Shown piece by piece: positions 28,541 to 37,448 of a stretch of 64,000 nt of DNA. Position 1 is the first letter of the stretch. The number at the start of each line of letters is the position of its first letter. The notes below the pieces were generated by a model that worked only from the letters and a program-made list of their open reading frames with translations, did no database searches and was not told the origin of the DNA. The DNA is from Flavipsychrobacter sp. (GTDB taxonomy: Bacteria; Bacteroidota; Bacteroidia; Chitinophagales; Chitinophagaceae), in assembly GCA_021155965.1 (NCBI GenBank), contig JAJNBJ010000003.1, forward strand, positions 124,001-188,000, written 5' to 3'. Position numbers and translations under genes: made by a program.

Positions 28541-30469
28541 ATGAAGTGCTTTTTTTTAATCCCAGTTATTTTGTTGTTGGCCTATTCATCTGTTTTTGCT
28601 AAAAAAAGCGGGCAGGAGCGAATTGATTCTTTACTGGGTGAGGTATCTAATAAAAGAGATGATACCAGCCAGGTGAAGTTGTTGAGTGACTTAGCTGCGG
28701 CATATTCCGTTATTAACCCCGATGAAGGAATAAAGTATGGGGAACAAAGCCTGGCACTTGCCGGGAAATGTAATTGGAAAAAGGGCCAGGCAATGGCGAA
28801 CATTGATATTGGGTTAAATTACCGCACTAAAGCAGACTTCCAAAAAGCGCTGCAACATTATCAAAATGCCCTGAAAATAAGTGAAGAAGCCGGTCTTAAA
28901 AAAACTGTCGCTACTGCGTTGGGAAACATTGGTATTATTAATTCGGAAACGGGTAATTATCCCGGCGCCCTTGAATATTACTTCAAAGCGCTGAAAATAC
29001 ACGAAGAGTTGAATGACAGAATGGGTATGGCCAGGAATTTTGGCAATATCGGCAATATCTACAGTAAACAAAAAAACTCTTCTAAAGCGCTGGAATACGA
29101 CTTTAAAGCATTGAAGATATGTGAAGAGTTAAACCTTAAAAAAGGCATTGTTGTCAACCTTAATAATATTGGCAACGAATATGCGGATATGGGAGACATC
29201 CCTAAAAAATTGGAGTATTCTTTTAAGGCGCTGAAAATAGCCGAAGAAATACAGGATAAATATGAGATACAGAAAATTTATTGCAGCATCGGCATTGTTT
29301 ATTACAGGATGGGAAAATACCCCGATGCGCTGGAGAATAGCCTGAAAGCACTGAAAACTTCTGAAGAAATTCACGACAAATACAGCATTGCTTATAATAT
29401 AGCTCAGATAGGCTGCGTTTACAGCGATATCGCGAAAAACCTGCAAAGGGAAAAGCAGAAAGGCAATTTTAAATCATTTAGCAAAGATGAATTGTTGCAT
29501 AAAGCAACCGTATGGGTCGATAGCTCGGTGAAGCTATTTAAGGAAATTGGCAATGTGTCAGCGTTATTATATGCCATTGAAAACCTGTCAGAAATTCAAC
29601 GTGAATCGGGAAATTATAAAGGTGCGCTTGAGTCGTACCACAAATATGTTTTTTATAAAGATTCCCTTTTTTCACTGGAAAATAATGAAAAGATCACCAA
29701 TCTTGAAACTAAACGTGAACTGGACCTGAAAGATAAAGTGATAGAAATTAACAGGCTGAAAGTAATACAGAAACGCAAAACAAATATATACTTGTCTTGT
29801 GGAATCGCTTTGCTGCTTGTGGTGGTAGGTTTTGTAGTAAAAGAACGTAAAAAATCAGATAAGCTATTACTCAATATCCTGCCCGAGAAGGTAGCTGACG
29901 AACTGAAAAAGAAAGGCAGTTCTGCAGCGAGCCATTTTGATGCCGTTACGGTAATATTCGCGGATTTTGTGAATTTCACCAAGGCATCGGAACGTATGAG
30001 CCCGCAGGAACTGGTAAACGAACTGGATGCCTGTTTCAGGGTGTTTGATAAAATTACGTCTGATAACCATATAGAAAAAATAAAGACAGTGGGCGATGCA
30101 TACCTCGCGGTTTCCGGATTGCCAAAACCTAATGCCGGCCACGCAGTAAATATGATCAAAGCGGCAAAGGAAATTATGGCTTTTATGATGGACCGAAGGG
30201 CTAAGATCGGTGACAGGACCTTTGAGATACGCATCGGTATCCATTCAGGCACTGTGGTTGCGGGAATAGTGGGCATCAAAAAATTTGCTTATGACATATG
30301 GGGGGATACGGTAAATATTGCCGCGCGTATGGAACAAACTTCCGAACCTGGAAAAATAAATATTTCGCAAAGTACTTTCGATCTTGTAAAAGACAAATTC
30401 AGCTGCACCTATAGGGGCGAGATTGACGCTAAGAATAAAGGCGGCATGAACATGTACTTTGTAGATTAA
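28541..30469 (+). CDS. TPR-repeat membrane protein with C-terminal class III adenylate/guanylate cyclase domain
   Basis: Signal peptide, TPR units (ALEYYFKALKIHEEL...), TM helix YLSCGIALLLVVVGFVV, cyclase motifs VIFADFVNFT, IKTVGDAYLA, YDIWGDTVNIAARM. Confidence 0.93.
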   Translation: MKCFFLIPVILLLAYSSVFAKKSGQERIDSLLGEVSNKRDDTSQVKLLSDLAAAYSVINPDEGIKYGEQSLALAGKCNWKKGQAMANIDIGLNYRTKADFQKALQHYQNALKISEEAGLKKTVATALGNIGIINSETGNYPGALEYYFKALKIHEELNDRMGMARNFGNIGNIYSKQKNSSKALEYDFKALKICEELNLKKGIVVNLNNIGNEYADMGDIPKKLEYSFKALKIAEEIQDKYEIQKIYCSIGIVYYRMGKYPDALENSLKALKTSEEIHDKYSIAYNIAQIGCVYSDIAKNLQREKQKGNFKSFSKDELLHKATVWVDSSVKLFKEIGNVSALLYAIENLSEIQRESGNYKGALESYHKYVFYKDSLFSLENNEKITNLETKRELDLKDKVIEINRLKVIQKRKTNIYLSCGIALLLVVVGFVVKERKKSDKLLLNILPEKVADELKKKGSSAASHFDAVTVIFADFVNFTKASERMSPQELVNELDACFRVFDKITSDNHIEKIKTVGDAYLAVSGLPKPNAGHAVNMIKAAKEIMAFMMDRRAKIGDRTFEIRIGIHSGTVVAGIVGIKKFAYDIWGDTVNIAARMEQTSEPGKINISQSTFDLVKDKFSCTYRGEIDAKNKGGMNMYFVD

Positions 30470-30631
30470 TCCCGGATTGACCGTAGTGTTCTGACTCTTT
30501 AGTGCAGCCAATTCCCCGTCTGGCTCGAGTTTTCGTCCTCCCCGCGTGTCCTAGCCGATGTCTCTCAGAAGCGTTGGCTTGCTGTGTTGGGAGGACTCGG
30601 CGGCAATCGGAGAACTGTCGTTGATGTCCCA

Positions 30632-30681
30632 GTTGCCCGTAGTGTTCCCAAAAATTAAAAAATAGAAGTTAACCGTAGTCT
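30632..30681 (+). repeat. 50-bp exact direct repeat, copy 1
   Basis: gttgcccgtagtgttcccaaaaattaaaaaatagaagttaaccgtagtct, identical to 31862-31911. Confidence 0.9.
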
Positions 30682-30689
30682 ACGTCCCC

Positions 30690-30742
30690 GGCGGGTCTCC
30701 CATAGCGTAGCCGGTGCGTTTAGCGGGGACCCGCAGGCATCA
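30690..30742 (+). repeat. GC-rich hairpin repeat, copy 1
   Basis: GCGGGTCTCCCATAGCGTAGCCGGTGCGTTTAGCGGGGACCCGCAGGCATCA. Confidence 0.8.
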
Positions 30743-30817
30743 GAGCACTGTAGTTGATGTTCCTCCTTTGGTGTCTATGTAAGCACAGAATAGTTATCTT
30801 TATGATATATATCCATA

Positions 30818-31801
30818 ATGAAGAGAAGAACCCTCCAAATATTCGCCCTACTTATTTTCTGCGTGCAATTAAAGGCACTGTCGCAGATTGTGCTGACCAA
30901 TGCCACCAATGGCTACCTGCCGGGCTACAAGGTGTGGTTATATTACAATTGGTCGGTTAATACGGGATACTACCCGGTTTCGCCGGGTTATACAAGCAGT
31001 TTGACCCATACCTGGGACCTGCATGATATGACAACACTGCTTGGCCAGCGACTGGATTACAACCATTGCCCTGTTAACGCATCGCAGATAATTACACCCA
31101 ACGGAGATTGCGTATTGAATACAGACGACTACATTGTTCGCACCATGCACTATCCCTTCATGTACAACGTTCCTGACACGCTGATGAAATTTCCGATGGC
31201 ACAAGGCGACCACTTTAATACTACCTATTATACCACCAATCCCATCTCAACGTCTGCAAAATTCCGCACGGTGTATGGTACCGATTCGGTTGCTGCCGAT
31301 TTAGCAGGCAAACTGATATTGCCACATGCAACTTTTGATGAAGTTCTGAGAATAAGGACGGTGAGCAACTTCACAGATTCGAGCCATAGCACGGCAGATA
31401 CGGTATTCAGAACGCGTACTATAAAGTACGCCTGGTATTCGCCCATGCACAGGCAATACCTGCTGGTACTAGATACAAGCTATCTATACCGGAAATGGGG
31501 GTTCGACATTACTAACCAGGTGAGCGTTTATTCGGGCTATACGCTGCCCTTTCCTATGGCTGTGGCAGATCCTGCAAAACCACACAACCTGCTGGTCTCC
31601 CCCAACCCTGCAGGTGATGTGCTGACAGTTTCCTGCGCCGAAGGGCTCAACTCAGTAATTATTTGCAATCTAACGGGTCACAATTTACTCAGCCAATCGT
31701 TTACCTCCCGGCAAGCCGATCTGGATATTGCTCATCTGCCAGCGGGCGTGTACTTTATTAAGGTAAACGGCAGCGAAGTACGGCGGTTTGTGAAACAGTA
31801 G
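30818..31801 (+). CDS. T9SS type A sorting domain-containing protein
   Basis: Signal peptide plus C-terminal LLVSPNPAGDVLTVSCAEG...VIICNLTGHNLLSQSF...LPAGVYFIKVNGSEVRRFVKQ. Confidence 0.88.
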   Translation: MKRRTLQIFALLIFCVQLKALSQIVLTNATNGYLPGYKVWLYYNWSVNTGYYPVSPGYTSSLTHTWDLHDMTTLLGQRLDYNHCPVNASQIITPNGDCVLNTDDYIVRTMHYPFMYNVPDTLMKFPMAQGDHFNTTYYTTNPISTSAKFRTVYGTDSVAADLAGKLILPHATFDEVLRIRTVSNFTDSSHSTADTVFRTRTIKYAWYSPMHRQYLLVLDTSYLYRKWGFDITNQVSVYSGYTLPFPMAVADPAKPHNLLVSPNPAGDVLTVSCAEGLNSVIICNLTGHNLLSQSFTSRQADLDIAHLPAGVYFIKVNGSEVRRFVKQ

Positions 31802-31861
31802 CCAAAGGCACCGCCTTAAAAAACCAACCACAAACAAGCACATCCCGAAAATTATACCTCC

Positions 31862-31911
31862 GTTGCCCGTAGTGTTCCCAAAAATTAAAAAATAGAAGTT
31901 AACCGTAGTCT
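31862..31911 (+). repeat. 50-bp exact direct repeat, copy 2
   Basis: Identical to 30632-30681; its end joins a 10-bp hairpin aaccgtagtc-tct-gactacggtt (31901-31923). Confidence 0.9.
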
Positions 31912-31977
31912 CTGACTACGGTTGCGCGATATCCAATCTCCCAATTGGCATTTGAGCCGGGTTTCATACATTTATAT

Positions 31978-32415
31978 ATGCGCTTCATAACCCTTTTCAG
32001 CATACTGCCGGTTTACTTCTTTTTATGCTCATGCGGCAAAACAACCATTGACTATGGCGTGAAAGGCGAATTCAGGTATTATAACCGTACCGTCAATACG
32101 ATACGGGTATCCCTGGTGCTGGGCATGGAAAAAGCGTATGCATCATACACTCTAGCCCCCGGCGACTCGTTCGTCATCAACACCAGCGGTATTGGCGAAA
32201 AAGTTGCCGACCCTGAAAAATACGTACCGGGCATAGCTTCTGATACCACTACCATACGGTTCAACGATACCCTGTGTTATTCGGAATACATGAAAAAGGG
32301 CCCCGTCCTGCATAATAATGCCACCCACACTTATCTGAAAAGAGGTGATAATGATTATATATTCTATTTCAACATCGACACTATCCTGTATAATCTTGCT
32401 ACAAGGTGTCCCTAA
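31978..32415 (+). CDS. hypothetical lipoprotein
   Basis: MRFITLFSILPVYFFLCSC lipobox; start moved from ORF-track 31945 to the ATG preceding the signal. Confidence 0.65.
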   Translation: MRFITLFSILPVYFFLCSCGKTTIDYGVKGEFRYYNRTVNTIRVSLVLGMEKAYASYTLAPGDSFVINTSGIGEKVADPEKYVPGIASDTTTIRFNDTLCYSEYMKKGPVLHNNATHTYLKRGDNDYIFYFNIDTILYNLATRCP

Positions 32416-32480
32416 CCCCTTTATACCTTAAACAAAAACAACTTTGGTACATTATTTGCTGGTTAATAAACATATACCTT

Positions 32481-32717
32481 ATGAATAGAAAATACCAGCT
32501 TCTGCCATTTATCATCCTTGTATTTACCGGTTGTAAAAAAGACTATACCTGCACTTGCGGGACAGGAACGTATAACCCATATACACAACGGTATAGTTCA
32601 GGCAAGTCAGTAACAACTATATATGGGACTGAGAACAAAGGCCGTAAAAAATGTGAGGATATTCGAAACTCGCTGAACAAGGGCCACAACATAACTGCTG
32701 AATGCGAGTTTAAATAG
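32481..32717 (+). CDS. small hypothetical lipoprotein
   Basis: MNRKYQLLPFIILVFTGCKKDYTCTCG lipobox; start moved from 32406. Confidence 0.65.
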   Translation: MNRKYQLLPFIILVFTGCKKDYTCTCGTGTYNPYTQRYSSGKSVTTIYGTENKGRKKCEDIRNSLNKGHNITAECEFK

Positions 32718-32739
32718 CCCGGGCCATCCCGTCCCAAAG

Positions 32740-32790
32740 GGCGGGTCTACCATAACATAGCCCGTGCGTTAGCGGGGACCCGCAGGAATC
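32740..32790 (+). repeat. GC-rich hairpin repeat, copy 2
   Basis: GCGGGTCTACCATAACATAGCCCGTGCGTTAGCGGGGACCCGCAGGAATCA. Confidence 0.8.
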
Positions 32791-32886
32791 ACGTGAAAAT
32801 CCTTTGTTTCACAAGACACCGCAAATAAGATTAATCAACCGCTATCATAAAATGCATACTCGCGATCTGATACTTGAAGGTGTGCA

Positions 32887-33318
32887 ATGGCATGCATTTT
32901 TTACGTCCATTTTAAAAAAGGTATGCAGACAGCACAGATAACAGCAGACAGGGTAAGGGACAATACTGCGGACTCTATTAACCAAAAAATAGATAACGAG
33001 ATCAATGCCAGCATTCAATTCTACAAGCAACAAGATGCAAGTGTTATCCGTGCCAGGATAGCAGAACTTGATAAAGAATGGGATATTGAAAGGACCCTTG
33101 AATTTAACGCATCGGCAGTGGCGTTCATAGGTGTAATACTATCGGCCACCGTGAGTAAAAAATGGATGATCTTGCCGGGATTGGTAACGTTTTTTCTTGG
33201 GCAACACGCAATACAGGGATGGTGCCCGCCATTACCGCTCTTCAGGCAAATGAACATAAGAACGAGAAAAGAGATAGATAAAGAAAAATATGCTTTATTA
33301 GAGCTATTAAAAAGTTAG
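32887..33318 (+). CDS. hypothetical protein with a membrane segment
   Basis: 143-aa ORF with hydrophobic stretch FIGVILSATVSKKWMILPGLVTFFLG. Confidence 0.55.
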   Translation: MACIFYVHFKKGMQTAQITADRVRDNTADSINQKIDNEINASIQFYKQQDASVIRARIAELDKEWDIERTLEFNASAVAFIGVILSATVSKKWMILPGLVTFFLGQHAIQGWCPPLPLFRQMNIRTRKEIDKEKYALLELLKS

Positions 33319-33337
33319 CCGGGAATTCTGCCCCCTG

Positions 33338-33390
33338 GGCGGGTCTCCCTTAGCATAGCCCGTGCGTTAGCGGGGACCCGCAAGCATCAG
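33338..33390 (+). repeat. GC-rich hairpin repeat, copy 3
   Basis: GCGGGTCTCCCTTAGCATAGCCCGTGCGTTAGCGGGGACCCGCAAGCATCA. Confidence 0.8.
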
Positions 33391-33498
33391 GGCATTGCTG
33401 AGTACGAGTTCGAATAACCCGGGGCATCGTCCGGCAGTTTCCACGCAGGTTTTAAATGGCATGATGTTTATGCGTTGGTACAGGCATAATAAACTTGT

Positions 33499-35067
33499 AT
33501 GAACAGGGAGATCGGCAACATTACTGCGGGAGAGCATTTATCTTATTGGGTAAGTTCATCGGTGCCTTTAGCTTATCAGCCGCTAAAGAAAAACACCAAT
33601 ACCGATGTGCTGATAATAGGCGGCGGCATAGCCGGCCTTACTACTGCCTATTGCCTTGCCAAAGCGGGCAAAAGCGTGATACTGATAGAAGACGGCAATA
33701 TTGGCAGCGGCGAAAGTGGCAGGACAACAGCCCACGCCACCTGCGCGCTGGATGACCGGTATTACCATATAGAGCAACTGCACGGCAAAGACAAAACAGC
33801 AAAAGTTGCTGCCAGTCATATGAAGGCGATAGCGTTTATTGCCGGCACAGTAAAAAACGAAAATATTGACTGCCATTATAAAACAGTCGATGGCTACCTG
33901 TTCCTGCACCCGACAGACACCAAGGAGAACCTGGAGAAAGAATATGAAGCAGCACGCCGAGCAGGGGTGCTCACCGAAATGCTGGAGGCCATTCCTGCTT
34001 TAGCTGCAGAAGAAGGAAAATGGTGCATCAGGTTCAGGGAGCAGGGGCAGTTCCACATTATGCATTATTTAAAAGGGCTTGCAGATGCGGTAGTGAAACT
34101 CGGTGGAGAGATCTATACACAAACCCATGCATCAAAAATTGATGTTCATGGCGCTACTGCCAATGGATACGATATAAAGGCCAACCATATTGTAGTAGCT
34201 ACCAACAGCCCGGTGAATGACATTTTTACCATGCACACCAAGCAGTATCCTTACAGGACATATGTAATAGCTGCAAAGATCGCTAAGGGTACACTGCCCT
34301 ACTCCTTATGGTGGGATACCGGCGACCAGGACAGCAAGTGGATCGCGAAGCCTTATCATTACGTGCGACTGGAAGAATATGATGACCAATATGACCTGCT
34401 GATAGCCGGCGGCGAAGACCACAAAACCGGCCAGGCCGATGATGAAAAAATACCTGAAGAAGCGCGCTATGACCGGCTGACAGAATGGGCAAGAAAACGC
34501 TTCCCTGCAATGGGCGATATTGCTTATAGATGGTCGGGGCAGGTGCTGGAGCCATTGGATTCGCTGGCGTTCATTGGCAAAAATCCCGGCGATGAGAACA
34601 TATACATCATAACCGGCGACTCAGGGAATGGCATAACTCACGGCACCCTTGGCGGTATCATTGTTTCTGATATCATCCGCGGCATACCCAATGAATGGGC
34701 GGCGCTATATGACCCGGCGCGCATTACCATGAGCACAGCAGGCGACTATATTGAGGAAGCGGCAAACATGGCGGCACAATATGGCGACTGGCTGGACCCA
34801 GGCGATGTGGAAAGCATGGCAGAAGTAAGAGCTGGCGAAGGCGCAATAATAAGTGTAGGCTTAAAAAAAATAGCTGTATTCCGGGACGAGGAGCAAAAGT
34901 TGCATACTTATAGCGCAGTATGCCCGCACCTGGGTTGTGTGCTGCAATGGAATGCCGATGAAAAGTCGTTCGACTGCCCATGCCATGGGTCAAGGTTTAC
35001 CAAGGAAGGGAAAGTGATCAATGGTCCGGCGCAGAGTGATCTGAAAAAAGTGGGGATACGGGAGTAA
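33499..35067 (+). CDS. FAD-dependent oxidoreductase with C-terminal Rieske [2Fe-2S] domain
   Basis: TDVLIIGGGIAGLTTAYCLAKAGKSVILIE (FAD) and CPHLGCVLQWN...FDCPCHGSRF (Rieske). Confidence 0.94.
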   Translation: MNREIGNITAGEHLSYWVSSSVPLAYQPLKKNTNTDVLIIGGGIAGLTTAYCLAKAGKSVILIEDGNIGSGESGRTTAHATCALDDRYYHIEQLHGKDKTAKVAASHMKAIAFIAGTVKNENIDCHYKTVDGYLFLHPTDTKENLEKEYEAARRAGVLTEMLEAIPALAAEEGKWCIRFREQGQFHIMHYLKGLADAVVKLGGEIYTQTHASKIDVHGATANGYDIKANHIVVATNSPVNDIFTMHTKQYPYRTYVIAAKIAKGTLPYSLWWDTGDQDSKWIAKPYHYVRLEEYDDQYDLLIAGGEDHKTGQADDEKIPEEARYDRLTEWARKRFPAMGDIAYRWSGQVLEPLDSLAFIGKNPGDENIYIITGDSGNGITHGTLGGIIVSDIIRGIPNEWAALYDPARITMSTAGDYIEEAANMAAQYGDWLDPGDVESMAEVRAGEGAIISVGLKKIAVFRDEEQKLHTYSAVCPHLGCVLQWNADEKSFDCPCHGSRFTKEGKVINGPAQSDLKKVGIRE

Positions 35068-35072
35068 AGTTC

Positions 35073-35538
35073 TCAACGAAATACCACCTTCCAATTACGC
35101 TTGTTGTCCACATATTTGTCAATAGTAATGTAGCGCGACCAGCTATATTGTGAGGGATTTAAGTCACGCTTCATGTACATGTAAAAGGCCTTATATAATC
35201 CATCATTGTCATAACAGTCCAGTGCCACATCCACGTCTTTATTGCCCTTCATTTTCAGGATAAAGGTTGTTTTTTCATCCCTGGATATCTTTTTTACGGG
35301 ATAGGGAGTAATATAACCGGGGACGGTGATAGTTTTATTATCCAGATCGAGTAAATGTCCTGAAGGAGACCTTGTCTTTCTTATCGAACCAGAGCTCATC
35401 CATATCACCTGCTCCATAGGTAAGCTTTACAGAATAGAGGGGTTTGAAGGTATAGACCTGTGCTACGCTGATAAAAGACACGCATAACAGTGCTGCTATA
35501 AAGGAGAACTTCTTCATTGCATAGTGATTTATATGCAA
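35073..35538 (-). pseudogene. small exported hypothetical protein, apparent frameshift between two ORFs (35338-35538 and 35073-35417)
   Basis: First ORF carries the signal peptide and ends ...DKVSFRTFTRSG*; the rest of a plausible protein continues in another frame (HLLDLDNKTITVPGYITPYPVKKI...). Confidence 0.6.
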
Positions 35539-35570
35539 TGTAATAAAAAACGTTGGGAGGGCGTATAAGA

Positions 35571-35777
35571 CTAATTCTGAGTATTACTGAAACGCAGATC
35601 GGGCGGGAGATCGCCGCCAGTTATGGTTAAGGCTTTGTCGATGGGAAGGCTGGAGAGCAGGGAGAAGAACTGTTCACGCCTGCTGATGGGAATTGTAGGT
35701 AATGCCTTTAAGTATTTCCTGTATTCATCCTTCTTCAGGAGGTTTTGCGCCATAGTTTTAAATTCTCCAAGGTTCAT
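35571..35777 (-). CDS. hypothetical protein (68 aa)
   Basis: Intact short ORF. Confidence 0.45.
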   Translation of the reverse strand: MNLGEFKTMAQNLLKKDEYRKYLKALPTIPISRREQFFSLLSSLPIDKALTITGGDLPPDLRFSNTQN

Positions 35778-35902
35778 ACTATTCGTTTTCTACCATTATT
35801 ACAAAAGTTGTTCCAACATTTTTTTGCATAATATGCACCTTCTCTGTTGTTGCTTTTATGCCAGTTGCATATTATATTTGGTATCATTAAAAGATCAGGG
35901 CT

Positions 35903-36202
35903 ATGTATATCGTACGAGATATCTTTCATTTAAAATTCGGGCATTACAGGGATGTTAAAGTATTACTGGATGAAGCAGCCAGCAAAAAGATGTTTGCCGA
36001 AAATCCCGGTAACAGGGTGCTCACAGACTTTACCGGGGATGCTTACCGGGTGATACTGGAGCAGGGGTTCAAGTCGCTGGAGGAATATGAGAAAACACTT
36101 GCAAGCGACATGGGTAAACCGGAATGGGGAAGCTGGTATATGCGCTTTAAAGATCATGTGGAACGGTCGCACAGGGAGATACTGAGACAAGTATCCCTGT
36201 AG
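35903..36202 (+). CDS. hypothetical protein, possibly dimeric alpha/beta barrel (NIPSNAP-like)
   Basis: 99 aa, MYIVRDIFHLKFGHYRDVKVLLDEA...RVILEQGFKSLEEYEKTLA. Confidence 0.6.
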   Translation: MYIVRDIFHLKFGHYRDVKVLLDEAASKKMFAENPGNRVLTDFTGDAYRVILEQGFKSLEEYEKTLASDMGKPEWGSWYMRFKDHVERSHREILRQVSL

Positions 36203-36217
36203 GTACTCAATTTAATT

Positions 36218-36258
36218 ATTCCCCTCCTGTATCGCCAGTGCAGGAGGGGAATTTATTT
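36218..36258 (+). terminator. putative rho-independent terminator
   Basis: attcccctcctg ... caggaggggaat 12-bp stem followed by T-rich sequence. Confidence 0.75.
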
Positions 36259-36336
36259 TATTACAGATATATTTATGTTTTGTTTTGTCCCCTTGTTAAT
36301 TCCTTGATCGTTATTAATGCATAAAAACAGCAAATT

Positions 36337-36771
36337 ATGGCATATTCAATCAAACATTTATTCCACATCAATGCTTCTAAGGAACAAGTATTTAAGGCCA
36401 TTTCCACCATTGATGGCCTTGCCAACTGGTGGACTTCGCAAACTACCGGCAATGCCGGGCAAGGTGGAGTGATACAATTCCGTTTCGTTGGCGAAGGGCC
36501 GGATATGAAGGTAACGGAGGTAAACCCGAATGACAAAGTATCGTGGGAATGCGTGGCGAGCCAGCATGGCTGGGTTGGGCATAAGTTCCACTTCCTGCTG
36601 GATGAAAATGAGGGCAAAACACGGGTGCGCTTCTCTCATGATGGCTGGAGCGAACAGGACGATTTTTATGCTATCTGCTCCATGAGCTGGGGGCGGTATA
36701 TGGAAAGCCTGAGGCAGCTTTGCCAAACAGGTAAGGGTGAAGCTTTCGGGAGTGAGGGATATAGAAAGTGA
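36337..36771 (+). CDS. SRPBCC / AHSA1-like domain protein
   Basis: KHLFHINASKEQVFKAISTIDGLANWWT...FRFVGEGPDMKVTEV. Confidence 0.88.
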   Translation: MAYSIKHLFHINASKEQVFKAISTIDGLANWWTSQTTGNAGQGGVIQFRFVGEGPDMKVTEVNPNDKVSWECVASQHGWVGHKFHFLLDENEGKTRVRFSHDGWSEQDDFYAICSMSWGRYMESLRQLCQTGKGEAFGSEGYRK

Positions 36772-36879
36772 AATATTTGAACAAGAGAATAACGGAAGAT
36801 AAAAACAGCAAAATATTTTTTTAGAAAATTGTCCCTTTTGAAAAACACTGATCGTTATTATAGCATAAAACAAAAAAAC

Positions 36880-37362
36880 ATGGTAAATTCAATTAAACAT
36901 CTCATCAACCAATACAACCTGCAAACGAGGTTGTTCAGCAATGTGACCACGGGTGTAAACGATACACAGGCACAGCAGCAAATGAACCCGAATACCAATC
37001 ATATTGCGTGGCTTGCGGGACATACCGTGTCTACCAGGTATATGCTGGCAAATGCACTTGGCTTGCAGGAAAAAGAGCCATTCCCGGAGCTGTATGAAAA
37101 TGGCAAGGGTATGGATAAAACTGCAAAATACCCGGCAATGGCGGAGCTGACCAGGGACTGGGGCAGTGTATCAGAGAAAGTAGGTGCCGCATTAAATAAC
37201 CTGACCGAGGAAGCCTTGCAAAACAAAATGCCGTTTGCAGTGCCAACCGGCGATACGCTTGGTGATTTTATAACGTTCATTATTCACCATGAGGCGTACA
37301 CTATTGGGCAGATGGGCATATCGAGGAGGTTCTTTGGGCTGGATGCAATGAAGTACAATTAA
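36880..37362 (+). CDS. DinB family protein
   Basis: NHIAWLAGHTVSTRYMLANALG...DFITFIIHHEAYTIGQMGISRRFFG; start moved from 36829. Confidence 0.82.
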   Translation: MVNSIKHLINQYNLQTRLFSNVTTGVNDTQAQQQMNPNTNHIAWLAGHTVSTRYMLANALGLQEKEPFPELYENGKGMDKTAKYPAMAELTRDWGSVSEKVGAALNNLTEEALQNKMPFAVPTGDTLGDFITFIIHHEAYTIGQMGISRRFFGLDAMKYN

Positions 37363-37448
37363 ATAACCCAAACCCTTAAAGGGCGCTCTCAATTTTCAAA
37401 AAAAATTAAAAATCAAACAATTATAATCACAATCTAAAATCACAAATT

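Noticed and set aside
33495-33755. 86-aa ORF overlapping the Rieske/FAD oxidoreductase
   Set aside because: Out-of-frame shadow ORF with no independent support.
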